64,000 nucleotides of DNA. Origin: Cinnamomum chago. Lineage: Eukaryota; Streptophyta; Magnoliopsida; Laurales; Lauraceae. How positions within the stretch are numbered: position 1 is the first letter of the stretch; the number at the start of each line of letters is the position of its first letter. A program made the position numbers and the translations under genes. The notes beneath the pieces are model-generated. The model was not told the origin of the DNA. It saw nothing but the letters and a program-made list of their open reading frames with translations, and made no database searches. The stretch is taken from NCBI GenBank assembly GCA_038049695.1, contig CP142451.1:47627001-47691000 (forward strand), written 5' to 3'. This document shows positions 44,310-58,130 of this stretch, piece after piece.

Positions 44310-47300
44310 CCCTGGCTGTACAGTTTTGTTGGGAGATATTAATTTACCGGCCAACCTCATTGTTTTGGACATGCATGATTTTGATATCATTTTAGGCACG
44401 GATTGGTTAGAAGCATATCATGCCACCATGGATTGTTTTAGTAAAACCATAACATTCAGATTCCAAGGACCACGGGCATAATTGATATTTCAGAGGAACA
44501 AGAGGAAAACTCAGGCATGGTTTATTTCAGTCTTGAAGGCAAGCAGATTAGTTCAGAGTGGGTGTCAGGCCTTTATTGCGTTTATCACGGAGGATAAATA
44601 GTCCTAAGGGGTGGAGGATATCCCCATCATGTGTGAATTTCTGGATGTTCTTCCAGAAGAAATCCCGGAATTACCATAATTAGAGAAGTTGAGTTCACAA
44701 TTGAACACCTACCAGGGACGGCTTCGATCTCCATTGCGCTATACAGAATGGCTCCAGCAGAAATGGGTGAACTAAAACTCCAGTTGTAGGATTTGTTGAG
44801 CAAAGGCTTCATTAGGCCAAGTGTTTCACCTTGGGGAGCACCAGTGTTGTTTGTGAAAAAGAAGGATGGAAGTCTGAGAATGTGCATTGACTGCAGAAAA
44901 TTGAACCATGCGACCGTGGAGAACAAGTATCCATTGCCAAGGATAGATGAATTATTTGATCAATTGCAAGGAGCAGCCTATTTTTCCAAAATAGACCTGA
45001 GATCAGGGTACCATCAGTTGAGAGTTAGAGACACGGATGTTCAGAAAACGGCTTTTAGAACAAGATATGGGCACTACGAGTTCTTAGTGATGCCCTTTGG
45101 TTTGACAAATGCACCCGCAGTCTTTATGGCTCTTATGAACAAAGTCTTTGTACCCTATTTGGATCACTCTACAGTAGTATTCATTGATGAAGTCCTTGTG
45201 TATTCCAAGAGTAAGAAGGAGCATGAAGAACATTTGAGGACAGCGTTACAGCTTTTGAGGGACAACCAGCTTTATGCAAAACTCAGTAAGTACGAATTCT
45301 GGTTAGAGAAAATTTCTTTTCTAGGCCACATGATCTCCAGAGAAGGTTTAGCAGTTGATCCAGCCAAGATAGAGGCAGTTGCTAATTGGGTGAGACCAAG
45401 CAGTGTGACAGAAATCAGAAGCTTTTTGGGGTTAGCAGGCTATTACAGAAGATTTGTCCAAGGTTTTTCGTCCATTGCAGCACCGTTGACAAAATTGACC
45501 AGGAAGAATGTCCCATTTGTTTGGACCGAACAATGTGAAGCAAGTTTTCAAGAGTTGAAAGGAAGGTTAACCACAGCTCCAATTCTTACATTACCATCGG
45601 GCAGCGGCGGATTTATTGTTTAAACAGATGCTTCGAATGTGGGACTAGGTTGTGTATTGATGCAGGATGGCAAGGTGATTGCTTATGGCTCAAGACAGTT
45701 GAAGGACCATGAAAAGAACTATGCGACTCATGACTTGGAATTGGCGGCAATTGTTTTTGAATTGAAGATGTGGAGACACTATCTCTATGGAGAGAAATTT
45801 GAAGTCCATTCGGATCACCGAAGTTTGCAATATCTGTTCTCACAGAAGGATTTAAATATGAGACAGAGACGGTGGATGGAGTATATCAAGGATTATGACT
45901 TCCCAATCAAGTATCATCCAGGCAAAGTGAATGTTGTGGCTGATGCATTGAGCAGAAAATCAGTGGTCATGGCCAGTTTGAAAGGAATTGTTGTCTTACA
46001 ACAGTTTGAAGAGTTGGGTGTAGAAGTACAAACCCTAAAACTAGGTGCAATATTAGCAAACATGACAATATCAAAACCTACTTTCATCCAGAAGATCAAG
46101 GAAAGTCAGTTGCAAGACCCAGACTTGGCAAAGATAGTAGAACATATCACAGAACGTCCAGATTTCAAGATGGTGAATGGAATACTGTATTTTCGTGACC
46201 GGTTGTGTGTGCCAAATGTGGATGACTTGAAGAGTGAAATAATGAATGAAGCTCACAACACGAGATATTCTATGCATCCGGGTAGCACGAAGATGTACCA
46301 AAATTTGAAGAATAGATTTTGGTGGAATAACATGAAGAGGGAGATAGCAGCTTTTGTGTCTCGTCGTCTGACTTGTCAGTTGATTAAAGCAGAACATCAG
46401 AAGCCCCCAGGTTTGTTACAACCGTTGGAGAATCCGGAGTGGAAATGGGAGCACATCACCATGGATTTCGTTTCCGGTTTGCCGAATACCAAGAAGGGAA
46501 ATAATGCAATTTGGATTATTGTAGATCGTCTGACAAAGTCTGCTCATTTCATTCCGATGAAGACGGGGAACATGATGCACATGGCACCACTTGCAAAGCT
46601 ATTTGTTGATGAGATCGTTAGTAAACATGTTCAACCCATCTCCATTACTTCAGACAGAGACAACATGTTTGTTTCAAAGTTTTGGAAAACTCTTCATGAG
46701 TCTATGGGTACCAAACTCTAGTTCAGCACGTCATATCATCCTCAGACAGATGGTCGTCAGAAAGTACGATACAGACTCTCGAAGCCATGTTGCGTGCTTG
46801 TGTATTGGATTTCAAGGTTTAGTGGGATGAGTGCTTACCGCTTTGTGAATTTGCTTATAATAATGCTACCACTCTAGCATCGGTATGACACCTTTCGAGG
46901 CACTCTATGGTAGAAGATGCAAAACTCCGGTTTGCTAGAAAGAAGTCGGTGAGCGTAGTTTTCATGGACCGGCGATAGTTGGAGAGACAAGTGACAAGGT
47001 CAAACTGATTCAAGAACGTTTGAATATCGCCCGAAGTAGGCAAAAGAGTTATGCAGACACTCGCCGAAGAGAATTGCAGTTTCAAGTGGGTGACAAAGTG
47101 TTCTTGAAAATCTCACCAGTTAGAGGAACTTTGAGATTCGGACAGAAGGGCAAATTATCTAGAAGGTTTATTGGTCCATATGAAATTTTGAGCAAGATTG
47201 GGGATGTCCCTTATAGACTTGCGTTACCGCCGGAACTCTCCGGGGTGCACAATGTATTTCATGTTTCTATGCTCAAGAAATACGTCTCTAGTCCTTCACA

Positions 47301-47493
47301 TATACTACAGCACGAGCCTTTGGAGATTCGAGAAGATGCCTCGTATGTGGAAAAACCGATCAAGATCATTGATACCAAAGAGCAAGAATTGAGAAATCGG
47401 ACTATTCATTGGGTCAAAGTACTTTGGGAAAATCATGAGCCAGAGGAAGCAACATGGGAATTCAGAGATCAAGTGCAGATGAAGTATCCATAG
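44310..47493 (+). pseudogene. Chromovirus C pol: RT, RNase H, integrase, chromodomain
   Basis: After the D1 interruption: the end of protease; a frameshifted linker (44460-44790); reverse transcriptase (44793-45620) whose YVDD-type site reads FIDE, losing the second catalytic Asp; TAA at 45621-45623 just before TDAS of RNase H; RNase H and integrase (45639-46721) with an altered zinc motif (RLTCQ, the first Cys replaced); TAG at 46719-46721; frameshifts to about 47020; then the integrase C-terminus and a chromodomain (SYVEKPIKIIDTKEQELRN... VLWENHEPEEATWE) ending at 47493. The C-terminal chromodomain identifies a chromovirus, probably the Tekay/Del group. It is inactive several times over. 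Confidence 0.92.
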
Positions 47494-47541
47494 CTTTGAC
47501 CAGAGGTAAATGTTTGTTTTATTTGGTGGACCAAATATCCT

Positions 47542-47554
47542 AAGGGGTGGAGGA
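47542..47554 (+). other. Polypurine tract of chromovirus C
   Basis: AAGGGGTGGAGGA directly precedes the 3' LTR start TGTTAG. The inverted copy C' has TAAGCAGTGGAGGA at the same place (52129-52142 reversed). Confidence 0.85.
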
Positions 47555-50277
47555 TGTTAGACCCCAACCCAGACTAATTCGATTAGTGTGTGTTAAGTCC
47601 TAAGTGGTTTTAGTTATCGTTGGGTTAGAAATAATTAGTTTAGTCTTGGAAATAGCTTTGGGAATTTTGAGAACGCTTAGTATTAATCAGACATGCTTAG
47701 GAAGGCCTGAGTGTACGTGTAAGCTTGGGAGGATCGTGTTGGTTTTCCATTTTTAATTGTGATTTTGATTTCATTTGAATGATTTTACTATGTGTTACAA
47801 CTTTCGTTTTCAGCCCATTCATGTTTGAAGCCCAAAAACCCAAGTTCTGGCCCAAAAAGTGTAAAGTTGTCTTTTATACACAAATCTGGACACAAATTTC
47901 GAAATCTCAAAACCATGTCAAAAATATACTTTTTTGGAAGCTAGATATTTCGAGGATCATTTTATCCTTCTTCGTCGAGTTCATTCGAGGCCCGCAAGAT
48001 CATGTTTTCATTGATGCAATATTTGGCCATTGGGCCCCATTTGCTAAGGTTTTAAGTCAACTCTTTCTCTCTTTTCATTCTCAAACCCTAACCCTAGAGC
48101 AACCAAGAGGAGAAACCTTTTCTCTCCACTTTATTTTCTTGAATGATCAAGCTAGAAGGCTCCAAATGGAATTCCAAGACCATCATCTTCTTCCTCTCAT
48201 CCTAAGCTTTCCATTGATACAAGTTTCTTGAAGTTTCTAGTTGGGCAAGATCTCCATTTTCTTCCTTCTCTCTTGTTTGGCCTTCTCTAGGTAAGAGCTC
48301 CAACCCATCTATATTTAATGGAGCCTTTTTGGTTCCTAAAGATCTTGTTTTTCATATTGCAAACCCTTTTGTGAAAATGAGTTCCTTGTTTTCAAGATTG
48401 AGTGAGTTTTGTTTGGTTTTCTTGGGTTTTGTAGTCTTTGGATTAGCTTGAGTGGAAGTGGTTGGAGAAATTTTTTGACATCTTGGACTAAGGCAACTAA
48501 CCAATCTAGGATGGATGATAGCATGTGTGCATTTGATTTGCTTTCTCTTCATTCTTCTCATTTCATTGGAAATGTATGTCTTGAATGGAAAATTTGGGGA
48601 TTTTGTTGTAGATTGAAGAATGGGAATGTGATGTCTCAATTTGTGCTATGAAATGTGTGTTTTATCCCTTGGAGATCATGTAGGCTCAGGGAAGTGCAGC
48701 TTGAATGAGAAACGAGAAAAAGGGAAGAAGAAAATGTGAAAATCTGACTTGAAATGCACTTCCCGTGCAGTTTCGGTCAGCCGCTGGCCAGCTGGCGGCT
48801 AGCCGAAATCCCTATTTCGGCTATCCGCGAGCTGACCGAGCTCGGCGGTTCCCTTTCCAGAAGCTTGCACTTTGACAGTGGGTTTCGGTCAGCATGACGG
48901 TTAGCTAGCGGCTAGCCGAAATCCCCATATCGGCTAACCGCTGGCCAACTGAACTCATTACGGCTCCTTTTCCAGAGAGCTAAGTTTCAGACCCGAGTTC
49001 CAGCGGTCAGCCTGTCGGTCAGCTTGCGGCTAGCAACCATATCCCATTCCGGAGCACCGATTCTCTTTTAAATTTCCAACGTTTGGGCTTCGTTTACACA
49101 AAGATCTATCAAAGATCCTTACATGTGCTTGATAGGCTTTGTGTTCGTACTTTAGTTTTTGATACAATGAATATCATTGTTTGTTCGTTTTGAATGTTTA
49201 TGTACAAGCTCGTTTTGAAGATTTCTTTCAGAAAAAAAAGGGGACCACCTCCTAAGCGTGTTATGCATATTAATTATGCCTTTTGCTAGTCGTGTTTGTC
49301 GTGTTTTGATAAGTGATTTTCCCTTTTATCTCGACATGTTTAGACAGTCTTTCGCGTGTTTTGTGCATTCATTAATTTAAGTGAACACCACTGAGCTTGG
49401 ACTGCCCTTTCAGTTTGATCCACTGTCTTGCGGTCCTTAAACATGTGGACTGTCTGCAGACTGGTCGTGTAATTTATTACACATCGTGCGTGTCCGGTTC
49501 TGCGGCCGGAATCCCCGTATATGTGGGAATCGTGTCGTGATTATATTATGTATATCGTGCTTGTCGTGTGTGCTTGCTCTTTTCATTATAAATGATAGAG
49601 AAATGATGGGCTCATTGTGGTATGTAACTATTCATGATATTATAAGTATTCATGTTAGCTTTGCTCGTATTTTGAAATGTACCTTAGTCATGTAACTGTT
49701 TACAATTTAATAAAATGTCTTTACATGATTCTTTAAACACTTCTTACATGCTCATGCTTAAATTGATTACCTTCCAAACTGTTGTGTTTGACCCTTGTAT
49801 GTTGGTGCCCAAGTGCAGGTGACGTTGCCTTTGAGGAGGAGCGTCTGGAGGAGGCTCTTGAGCCAGCCCTAGTTAGAGAGTGGCAACCCAACGATGTCAA
49901 CTAGACGTCGGGCGGGTTCTTGAGTTTCGCTACATTTTGTCATTTGGGTTCTTTTATTATTTTGAGAATTGTATTGGCCTTTGTTGGCCTCTTATGGGAT
50001 GTAACTAAACTTAACTTCCTTTGTGTTAGTCTCATAACTTGAATTATGATGGGAATGCCATGTTAACTCCTTTCTTTTGATACTATGTCTTGATATTATT
50101 TGCCATAGCACTTAAAAATTTATTGGTGCTTATCTGGATGTGATTTGCTACACGCTTCCGCAAACTTGATCATGTGAGACAGAGTCCGCGTGTCTCAGGA
50201 ATCCTCATCGCGGGAACCTATGGGAAAACAAACAAAACAATCGTCGCGGGCCCGGAGTTCGTTTCGGGGTCGTGACA
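47555..50277 (+). repeat. 3' LTR of chromovirus C, 2723 bp
   Basis: It runs from TGTTAGACCCC to GGGGTCGTGACA and is full length compared with the 5' LTR. It is followed by GCAAG (50278-50282), the same five bases as before the 5' LTR (38926-38930): a perfect target duplication. Confidence 0.93.
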
Positions 50278-50282
50278 GCAAG

Positions 50283-52128
50283 AGGCATAAGTATATATAT
50301 GCAAAACACGCTTAAAAGGTGACCCCCTTTTTATCCTTGAAACCATTGTCAAATGAGTTTATACTTAACTTCAAAACGAGTACACAAAAATACTTGTTGC
50401 ATAAAAACTAAAGTTTGAAAGCAAAGTTTATCAAGCATATGTAAGGACCTTTGGTTGACCCTTGTGTAATTGAAACCCAAATGTTGAAATTGTAAAGAGA
50501 AATGGGTGCCCCCGAAGTTAAAGACATCTCAGGTTTCAATCACACAATGTCAGGCTAAAAGCCCCATAACATATTCTAGTTTTTCATCCTTGCAGAAATC
50601 CTCCTAAAACAACTCATCTTGAAATTTCGGTTAACTCTCGGTCACCTGTCGGTCGACTGAGACAGGGTATGTCGGTTAGCCGACAGCTGACCGACAGATT
50701 TTTCTAGAAAACCCTAGCTCTCGGGAAAAAGGAACCGAACTGATTTCGGTTGGCTGTCAGTCGACCGAGGTGAGAAACGTCAGTTAGCCAACAGCTGACG
50801 GAAAATGTAGGTCTCGGGAAAAGGAGCCGACTGAATTCGGTTGGCTGTCGGTCGACTGAAATGGGAATTTCGGTTAGCCGACAGCTGACCGACACTGCAC
50901 GACCAGTGCATTTCAAGTCAGAGTTTTACATTTCTTCTTCCCTTCTTCTTATTTCTCCTTCAACCTGCACTTCCCTGAGCCTACAAGCTCTCCAAGGGAT
51001 AAAACACACATATTCAAGCACAATTTAAAGCATCTCATTCCCATTCTCCAATCTAAAACAAAATCCCCAAAATTTCCATTCAAGACAAAGATTTCCAATG
51101 AAATGAAGAGAATGAAAAGAAAACAAACCAAATGCACACATGCTAACATCCATCCTAAATTGTTTGCTTGCCTTAGTCCAAGATGTCACAAACCTTCTTC
51201 AAGCACTTCCACTCAAGCTAAGCCAAAGGCTACAAAAACCTCATGAAAACCAATCAAAACTCACTCAAACTTGAAAACAAGAAACCCATTTTCACAAAAG
51301 GGTTTGCAAATATGAAAAACAAGATCTTTAGGAACCAAAAAGGCTTCATTAAAAAGATAGGTTGGAGCTCTTACCTCGAGATGCACAAACAAGAGAGAAG
51401 GAAGAAAATGGAGATCTTGCCCAACTAGAAACTTCAAGAAACTTGTATCAATGGAAAGCTTGGGATGAGAGGAAGAAGATGATGGTCTTGGAATTTCATT
51501 TGGAGTCTTCTAGCTTGTGCATTCAAGAGAAATGGAGTGGAAGGAGAAAGGGCTTTCACTTCTTGGTGCTCTAGGGTTAGGGTTTGGGAATGAAAAGAGG
51601 GAAGGAGAAAGAGTTGACTTAAAAACCCTAGCAAATGGGCCCCAATGAGCCTAAACCTTGCATTGACAAAAACATGATCTTGCGGGCCTTGAATGAATTC
51701 GACGAAGAAGATAAAACGATCCTCGAAATATCTAGTTTCCAAAAAGCAAATTTTTGACATGGTTTTGAGATTTTGAAATTTGTGTCCAGATTTGTGTATA
51801 AAAGACAATCTTACCCTTTTTGGGCCAAAACTTGGGTTTTGGGCTTCAAACACGAATGGGCTGAAAATGAAAGTTGTAACAAATAATAAAATCATCGAAT
51901 GAAACCAAAATCATAATTAAAAACGGAAACCAATACGATCCTCCCAAACTTACACGTGCACTCAGGCCTTCTTGAGCGTGTCTGACTAATACTAAACGTT
52001 CTCAAAATTCCCAAAGCTATCTAGGACTAAAACCAATTATATTCTAACCCAACGGTAACTAAACCCACTTAGGACTAGACACATACTAATCACACACTAA
52101 TCGAATTAGTCTGGGTCGGGGTCTAACA
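50283..52128 (-). repeat. Inverted chromovirus C' LTR, segment 3
   Basis: This is the rest of the reversed C' LTR, ending in GGGGTCTAACA at 52128, i.e. the LTR start on the minus strand. With segments 1 and 2 it makes one LTR of about 2.85 kb that had been broken by solo LTR E and element C. Confidence 0.9.
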
Positions 52129-53223
52129 TCCTCCACTGCTTAGGATATTTGGTCCACCAAATAAAATAGACATTTACCTCTGGTAAAAGATGTGGATACT
52201 TCCTCTGCACTTGATCTCTTAATTCCCATGTGGCTACCTCTGGCTCGTGATTTTCCCAAAGTACCTTGACCCAATGAATAGTTTGATTTCTCAATTCTTG
52301 CTCTTTGGTATCAATGATCTTGATCGGTTTTTCCACATACGAGGCATCTTCTCGAATCTCCAAAGGCTCGTGCTGTAGTATATGTGAAGGACTAGAGACG
52401 TATTTCTTGAGCATAGAAACATGAAATACATTGTGCACCCCGGAGAGTTCCGGCGGTAACGCAAGTCTATAAGGGACATCCCCAATCTTGCTCAAAATTT
52501 CATATGGACCAATAAACCTTCTAGATAATTTGCCCTTCTGTCCGAATCTCAAAGTTCCTCTAACTGGTGAGATTTTCAAGAACACTTTGTCACCCACTTG
52601 AAATTGCAATTCTTTTCGGCTAGTGTTTGCATAACTCTTCTGCCTACTTCGGGCGATCTTCAAACGTTCCTGAATAGTTTGACCTTGTCACTTGTCTCTC
52701 CAACTATCGTCGGTCCATGAAAACTACTCTCACCAACTTCTTCCCAGCAAACCGGAGTTCTGCATCTTCTGCCATAAAGTGCCTTGAAAGGTGCCATGCT
52801 GATGCTAGAGTGGTAGCTATTGTTATAAGCAAATTCACAAAGCGGTAGGCACTCATCCCACTGAACCTTGAAACCCAATACACAAGCACGCAACATGTCT
52901 TCAAGAGTCTGTATCGTCCTTTCTAACTGACCATCTGTTTGAGGATGATATGTTGTGCTGAACTGGAGTTTGGTACCTATGGACTCATGAAGAGTTTTCC
53001 AAAACTTTGAAACAAACCTGTTGTCTCTGTCTGAAGTGATGGAGACGGGCTGACCATGTTTACTAACAATCTCATCAACGAATAGTTTTGCAAGTGGTGC
53101 CATATGCATCATATTCCCTGTCTTCATCGGAATGAAATGAGCAGACTTTGTCAGACGATCTACAATAATCCAAATTGCATTATTTCCCTTCTTGGTATTC
53201 GGCAAACCGGAAACGAAATCCAT
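52106..53223 (-). pseudogene. Chromovirus C' integrase and chromodomain remnant
   Basis: The minus strand encodes the catalytic integrase part from [13 protein letters not shown] (53223) through ITSDRDNRFVSKFW and YHPQTDGQLERTIQ, then a one-base deletion near 52680, then the integrase C-terminus and chromodomain (52663-52140). It is better preserved than the same region of element C. The second frame runs past the polypurine tract and ends at 52106 inside the LTR. Everything upstream (gag to RNase H and the other LTR) is missing: at about 53224 the sequence switches to Tat-B. Confidence 0.9.
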
Positions 53224-53224
53224 G

Positions 53225-56200
53225 GTGATTTCTCTGATGATGAAGAGGATCCAGGAAGCTCTGCCAATTGGTACGATTTCTTTGATGATGAAGAGGATCC
53301 AGGAAGCTCTACCAATTGGTACGATTTCTCTGATGATGAAGAGGAATTATCTGGTGATACAGATATGTGGCATTCTGACCTAGAAGAACCATAGTCTCCA
53401 AAAGAAGTGTCATACTTCGACCCAATTTCAACAGGCGATTGGGACCATCTCATAGCAAGCCTTAGAAGATCACCGATCCTGAAAATCCATGGCCAGAAAC
53501 AAAGCCTTGGTCTGAAATTATCCTTGAAACTCCAGAAGGTTTCGTTGAGTTGGAAGCCTCCGAAAACATTGTGGAGGAACCACCTTCGAACCTTCCAACA
53601 GAAGATCCTGTTCAAAAGATGTGCTTGGGAGAACTAGATGACCCACGTCCTGTATTCATAAGCAAGAATATAAAGGATGATGAGTTACCCGAGTATATCT
53701 CTTTTCTTCGTAAGTTTGTCTATTGTTTTGCATGGTCTTATGCTGAAATGCATGGCTTAGACCCCAAGATAGCAGTCCACAAACTCAATATGCAAAAAGA
53801 TATCAAGCCTCTCAAACAAGGCCAAAGAAGATTCCATCCTGATGTGATGGACAAAATTGAACCGGAAGTTCAGAAACTCAGAAGCGTTGGCTTCATTCGC
53901 GAGGAACAACATCCTGAATGGTTGGCCAACGTTGTCCCAAATGACAAAGAAAAATGGGCAGATAAGGGTCTGTATTGATTATAGAGACCTAAATCGCGCT
54001 TTCCCCAAAGATGAGTTCCCGCTCCCCATACCAGAGGTGATGATTGACAACACGTGTGGGTTTGAGAGAATGACATTCATGGATGGATTCTCTGGCTACA
54101 ATTAGATAAAGATGCATCCTGAAGATGAAAAACACACATCATTGCGGACCCCATTTGGCGTGTGTTGCTACACTGTCATGCCATTTGGTCTGAAAAATGC
54201 TGGTGCCACATATCAGAGAGCTATGATGAAGATATTCCAAGATATGCAGCACAAGACGGTTGAATGTTACGTTGATGACCTCGCCGTCAAAAGTAAAGAA
54301 AAGAAGACCATCTGAAAGACCTTCGGGAAGTCTTCCTCCGACTTCGCAAACACAAACTGCGAATGAATCCCCTGAAATGCTTCTTCAGCGTCTCATCGGG
54401 TAAGCTGGAATAGAACTTGACCCCATCAAAGTCAAGGCTATTCTAGAAATGCCTTCTCCAAGAACCTTAAGAGAACTGAAAGGACTTCAAGGAAGATTGG
54501 CATACGTCAGATGGTTCATCTCCAATCTCTCGGGAAAATGTAGTCATTTCTCTCGATTGATGAAGAAAGGTGTGAACTTTGTTTGGGATACTGAATGTGA
54601 AGCAGCATTTCATGATATCTAGTCATACCTAACCAAACCTCCAGTGCTGGCTGCCCCTACTACTGGAAAACCATTCATCTTGTACATAAGAGCTCTCGAC
54701 CACTCTCTGGGCGCCCTGCTTGCACAAGAGAATGATGAAGGAAAAGAAGTTACTCTATACTACCTTAGCCATATGCTGGTAGGTGCGGAGCATCGCTACT
54801 CTCCAGTTGAGAAAGAATGGCTTGCAGTGATGTTCGCCGTATAAAAGCTACGTCACTACCTTCTTTCGAACACAGTCTACCTGATTTCGAGGATCAATCT
54901 CTTAAAGGTCCTTGTCACAAAAGCAGGTTCTCTCAATGCCCGACTGGCAAAATGGTGCATCCTCCTATCACAATTTGATATCAGGTATGTACCACAAAAG
55001 GCAATCAAAGGCCAAGCTCTAGCAGATTTTCTCGCAGAACATCCGCTGCCTTAAGATTCCCCACTCAGAGATGATCTCCCAGACGAACCTTTCTACAACG
55101 TGGAGACTTTCTCACCAAATGCCTCCTGGGACATGTACTTTGATGGTGCAACCAGGACAAATGAAAAAAAGAAAGGTGATCTCGGGAGTTGGCATCCTCT
55201 TTGTCAGTCTCGACAAATACATGATTCCAAATGCCTTCTCGCTACAGGAACCATGCTCAAACAATGCAGCTGAGTATCAAGCCCTGATTGTAGGATTGGA
55301 ACTCGCCTTAGAATCTAGCATCACCATGCTGGAAGCTTTTGGGGACTCTCAACTAATCGTTAACCAAATGAATCAAAAATTCAAAGTCAGGAAGCCTGAT
55401 CTGTTGCCTTACTACAACAAGGCGCAATCGCTCCGACAAAAGTTTGACATCTGTCACGTCACCCACATCCTCAGAGGTGAAAACATCCGTGCAGATGCCC
55501 TGGCCAGACTCGCCGCATCTATGGCAATCCAAGAAGGGGAAAACATGCAAATTACATTGTGTCAACGAAGGATTCTCCCTCCTATTAACACACACGAAGC
55601 AGCTGCTAAATGCCACCAATTGGCCGGAAGTCGGATCTCCATCCTCAAACCTCCAATCAGTGACTGGAGAGATCCGTTCATTGATTACACCATGTTCGGA
55701 ATCCTCCCTGAAGATCCAAAAGAACGGGTAAGCATTCAAAGACGAGCCCCAAACTTTCATTTGGATATACCTTCAAAAATCCTTTATAGAAAATCCTTCG
55801 ATGGAGTACTTCTGCGCTACTTGTCACAACAAGAGGCCGAGGAAACCCTCAAAAAAGTTCATGTTGGTCTTTGTGGAGCTCATTAGGCTGGTCCCAAGCT
55901 CTACGATCAGATAAAACGGTTAGAATATTATTGGCCTACCATGGTAGCTGACGCCATGTAATTTGCTAAACGCTGCCGCCAATGCCAAGTTCATGGAGAC
56001 TATGTTCATATGCCTCCAGAATGGCTACACCACACAGTAATCTCATGGCCGTTCGAAGCTTGGGGTATGGACATCATAGGTCCCATCTCTCCCCCATCAA
56101 CCAAAGGCCATCGTTTCATCTTCGCCGCTACGGATTATTTCTCCAAGTGGTCAGAAGCGTTTGCGCTCAGCGAAATGAAGACCTCATTAGTCCTTCAATT

Positions 56201-56908
56201 CTTGCGCACCAACATCACTTTTCGCTTCAGCATACCTAAAAGACTCGTCCATGATAACGGGCCACAATTCCGGGATCACCGATTCTACAGGTTCTGCGAC
56301 AAGTACAAAATCCAAAGTCGTCCTTCGACTCCATACAATCCAGCAGCGAACGGACTAGCAGAAGCCTTCAACAAGACACTCTGCAAAATCCTCAAAAAAA
56401 TGGTCTCTAGTCACAAAAGAGACTGGGGCGACTAATTACCTAAAGCTTTGTGGGCTTATCGAAAAACCATTCGAGGGCCAACCCATAGCACACCATTCTC
56501 TTTGGTCTATGGGTGTGAAGTTGTTGTCCCTTTGGGAGTACAAATACCTTCCTTAAGGGTATCTCTGCAAAATGACATGATGCAAGAAAGCAATGTCAAA
56601 TTGAGACTCCAAGAATTGGACAATCTCGATGAAAGATTGCTCGAAGCTCTATAAAGCATTGAGCTGTACCAAGCACGCATGGCAGGATCTTTCGACAACG
56701 CGCCTACAAAAAGGGAGACTTGGTTCTCGCAGTAAAAAATCCAATGGTTTTCGCCCACAAATCCAAAGGCAAACTCGAACCAAAATGGGAGGGACCCTTC
56801 GTCATTGACAAAGTCTTCTCCAACGGCGCATACGCACTTCTAAGCATGGAGGGCGACAGATGTATGCCGCCCATCAACGACAAGTTCTTAAAGCGGTACT
56901 ACCCTTGA
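53225..56908 (+). pseudogene. Tat-B pol remnant: RT, dual RNase H, integrase
   Basis: Homologous to Tat-A 9410-13030. It opens with a 48-bp in-frame duplication (DPGSS(A/T)NWYDF(F/S)DDEE) at 53248-53343. Reverse transcriptase keeps YVDD (about 54269) but has a frameshift near 53940, stop TAG at 54103-54105, a frameshift near 54300 and a deletion near 54405. Further stops lie near 54620, 54841 and 55055. The join between the two RNase H domains reads MYFDGAT, a Tyr codon where Tat-A has TAG. Integrase retains the DDE region but has stops at 55885, 55960, 56433 and 56652. The end FLKRYYP at 56908 matches Tat-A. Confidence 0.9.
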
Positions 56909-57264
56909 AAACTTACGCCACTGGGTCAGAGTAATGCCTGCACGGTCAAACCCTACTTTCAGGTACTTGCTCGTCAAACCCACTCCTTTTGGAATTTTCA
57001 TCCTTATGTTGAAATTTCTAAAAAATTCAACAACATGCTTACTTTCATAGTTTCATTGTTCAAAGAAAAATCCAAAAATCCAAGTTTAGGAGCCTCTTCC
57101 TGGACTTGACCAAATTTTCAATCCTTGAACTCAAAATTCATGGTTTGAAATAAAATCAGGACTCAGGAATTTCCACCCTAGTCCACCCTGACTTTTACAA
57201 CAAAAAACGGTTTTAAGTCAAAATTTAACAACCCTCGTGTCTTTAAACAAAAAAAGGGTTTTTT

Positions 57265-58130
57265 AGAAACCGCGGGGAAGCGACGCTCAGTCGATACTCG
57301 CAAAACCCAAAAATCAGAAGGATGCGAACCTCATTCAATACTTCCAAAATTTCAAAATCGCAAGGAAGCGACACTTTGTCGATACTTGCAAAATTTCAAA
57401 AATCGTGGAGACGCAACATTCCAGTTGATATCTACAAACCCAAAATTCAAACAAAAACCGAGGTCCAAGAAAAAAAACCTCAAATTTAAAAAATCGTGGG
57501 GAAACGACATTCAATCGATACCCACAAAACCAAAATTTTGAAAAAAGACCAAGGAAGCGACGCTTAGTCGATACTTGCACCCAAATTCGCGAGGAGGCGA
57601 CATTCCATCGATACTCGTAACCAAATGAGTGAGGAGGCGGCATTCCATCGATACTTGCAATACCATTCAGTAGTGAGGCGACTTTTAGTCGATACTTGCA
57701 TTTTTGAAAACCAAAAAATCGGCTATAAATGCCAAAAGCCTGGCTCTCATACCAAAAATCGACTATCAATGCCACAAAATCGGCTATAAATGCCACAAAA
57801 ACCTGGCTCCCATGCCAATTCAAAATTTGGTTTTCATGCCAACAAAACAAAACTCTGTTTTCAAAAAACCGGCTCTCATGCCAACAATCGGCTATAAACG
57901 CCAAAAAAAAATCGGCTATAAATGCCACAAAATCGGCTATCAATGCCACAATCCCAGCTATCAATGCCACAAACAAATTTCGGCTTCCATGCCAAAAACA
58001 AACCCCAGCTATCAATGCCACAAACAAAAAATTTGCCTCCCATGCCACAAACAAAACCGGCTTCCATGTCATCTCAAAATTCGGCTTCCATGCCATCTCA
58101 AAATTCGGCTTTCAAGCGAAAACAACCATT
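57265..58130 (+). repeat. Tat-B minisatellites after pol
   Basis: Homologues of both Tat-A blocks: GAAGCGAC...TCGATACTTGC units (57280-57700) and GGC...GCC units (57715-58110), here a mixture of GGCTATAAATGCC, GGCTATCAATGCC and GGCTTCCATGCC. Unit number and order differ from Tat-A, so the arrays evolve quickly while their position is fixed. Between 58130 and 58380 is A-rich sequence homologous to 14580-14826. Confidence 0.85.
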
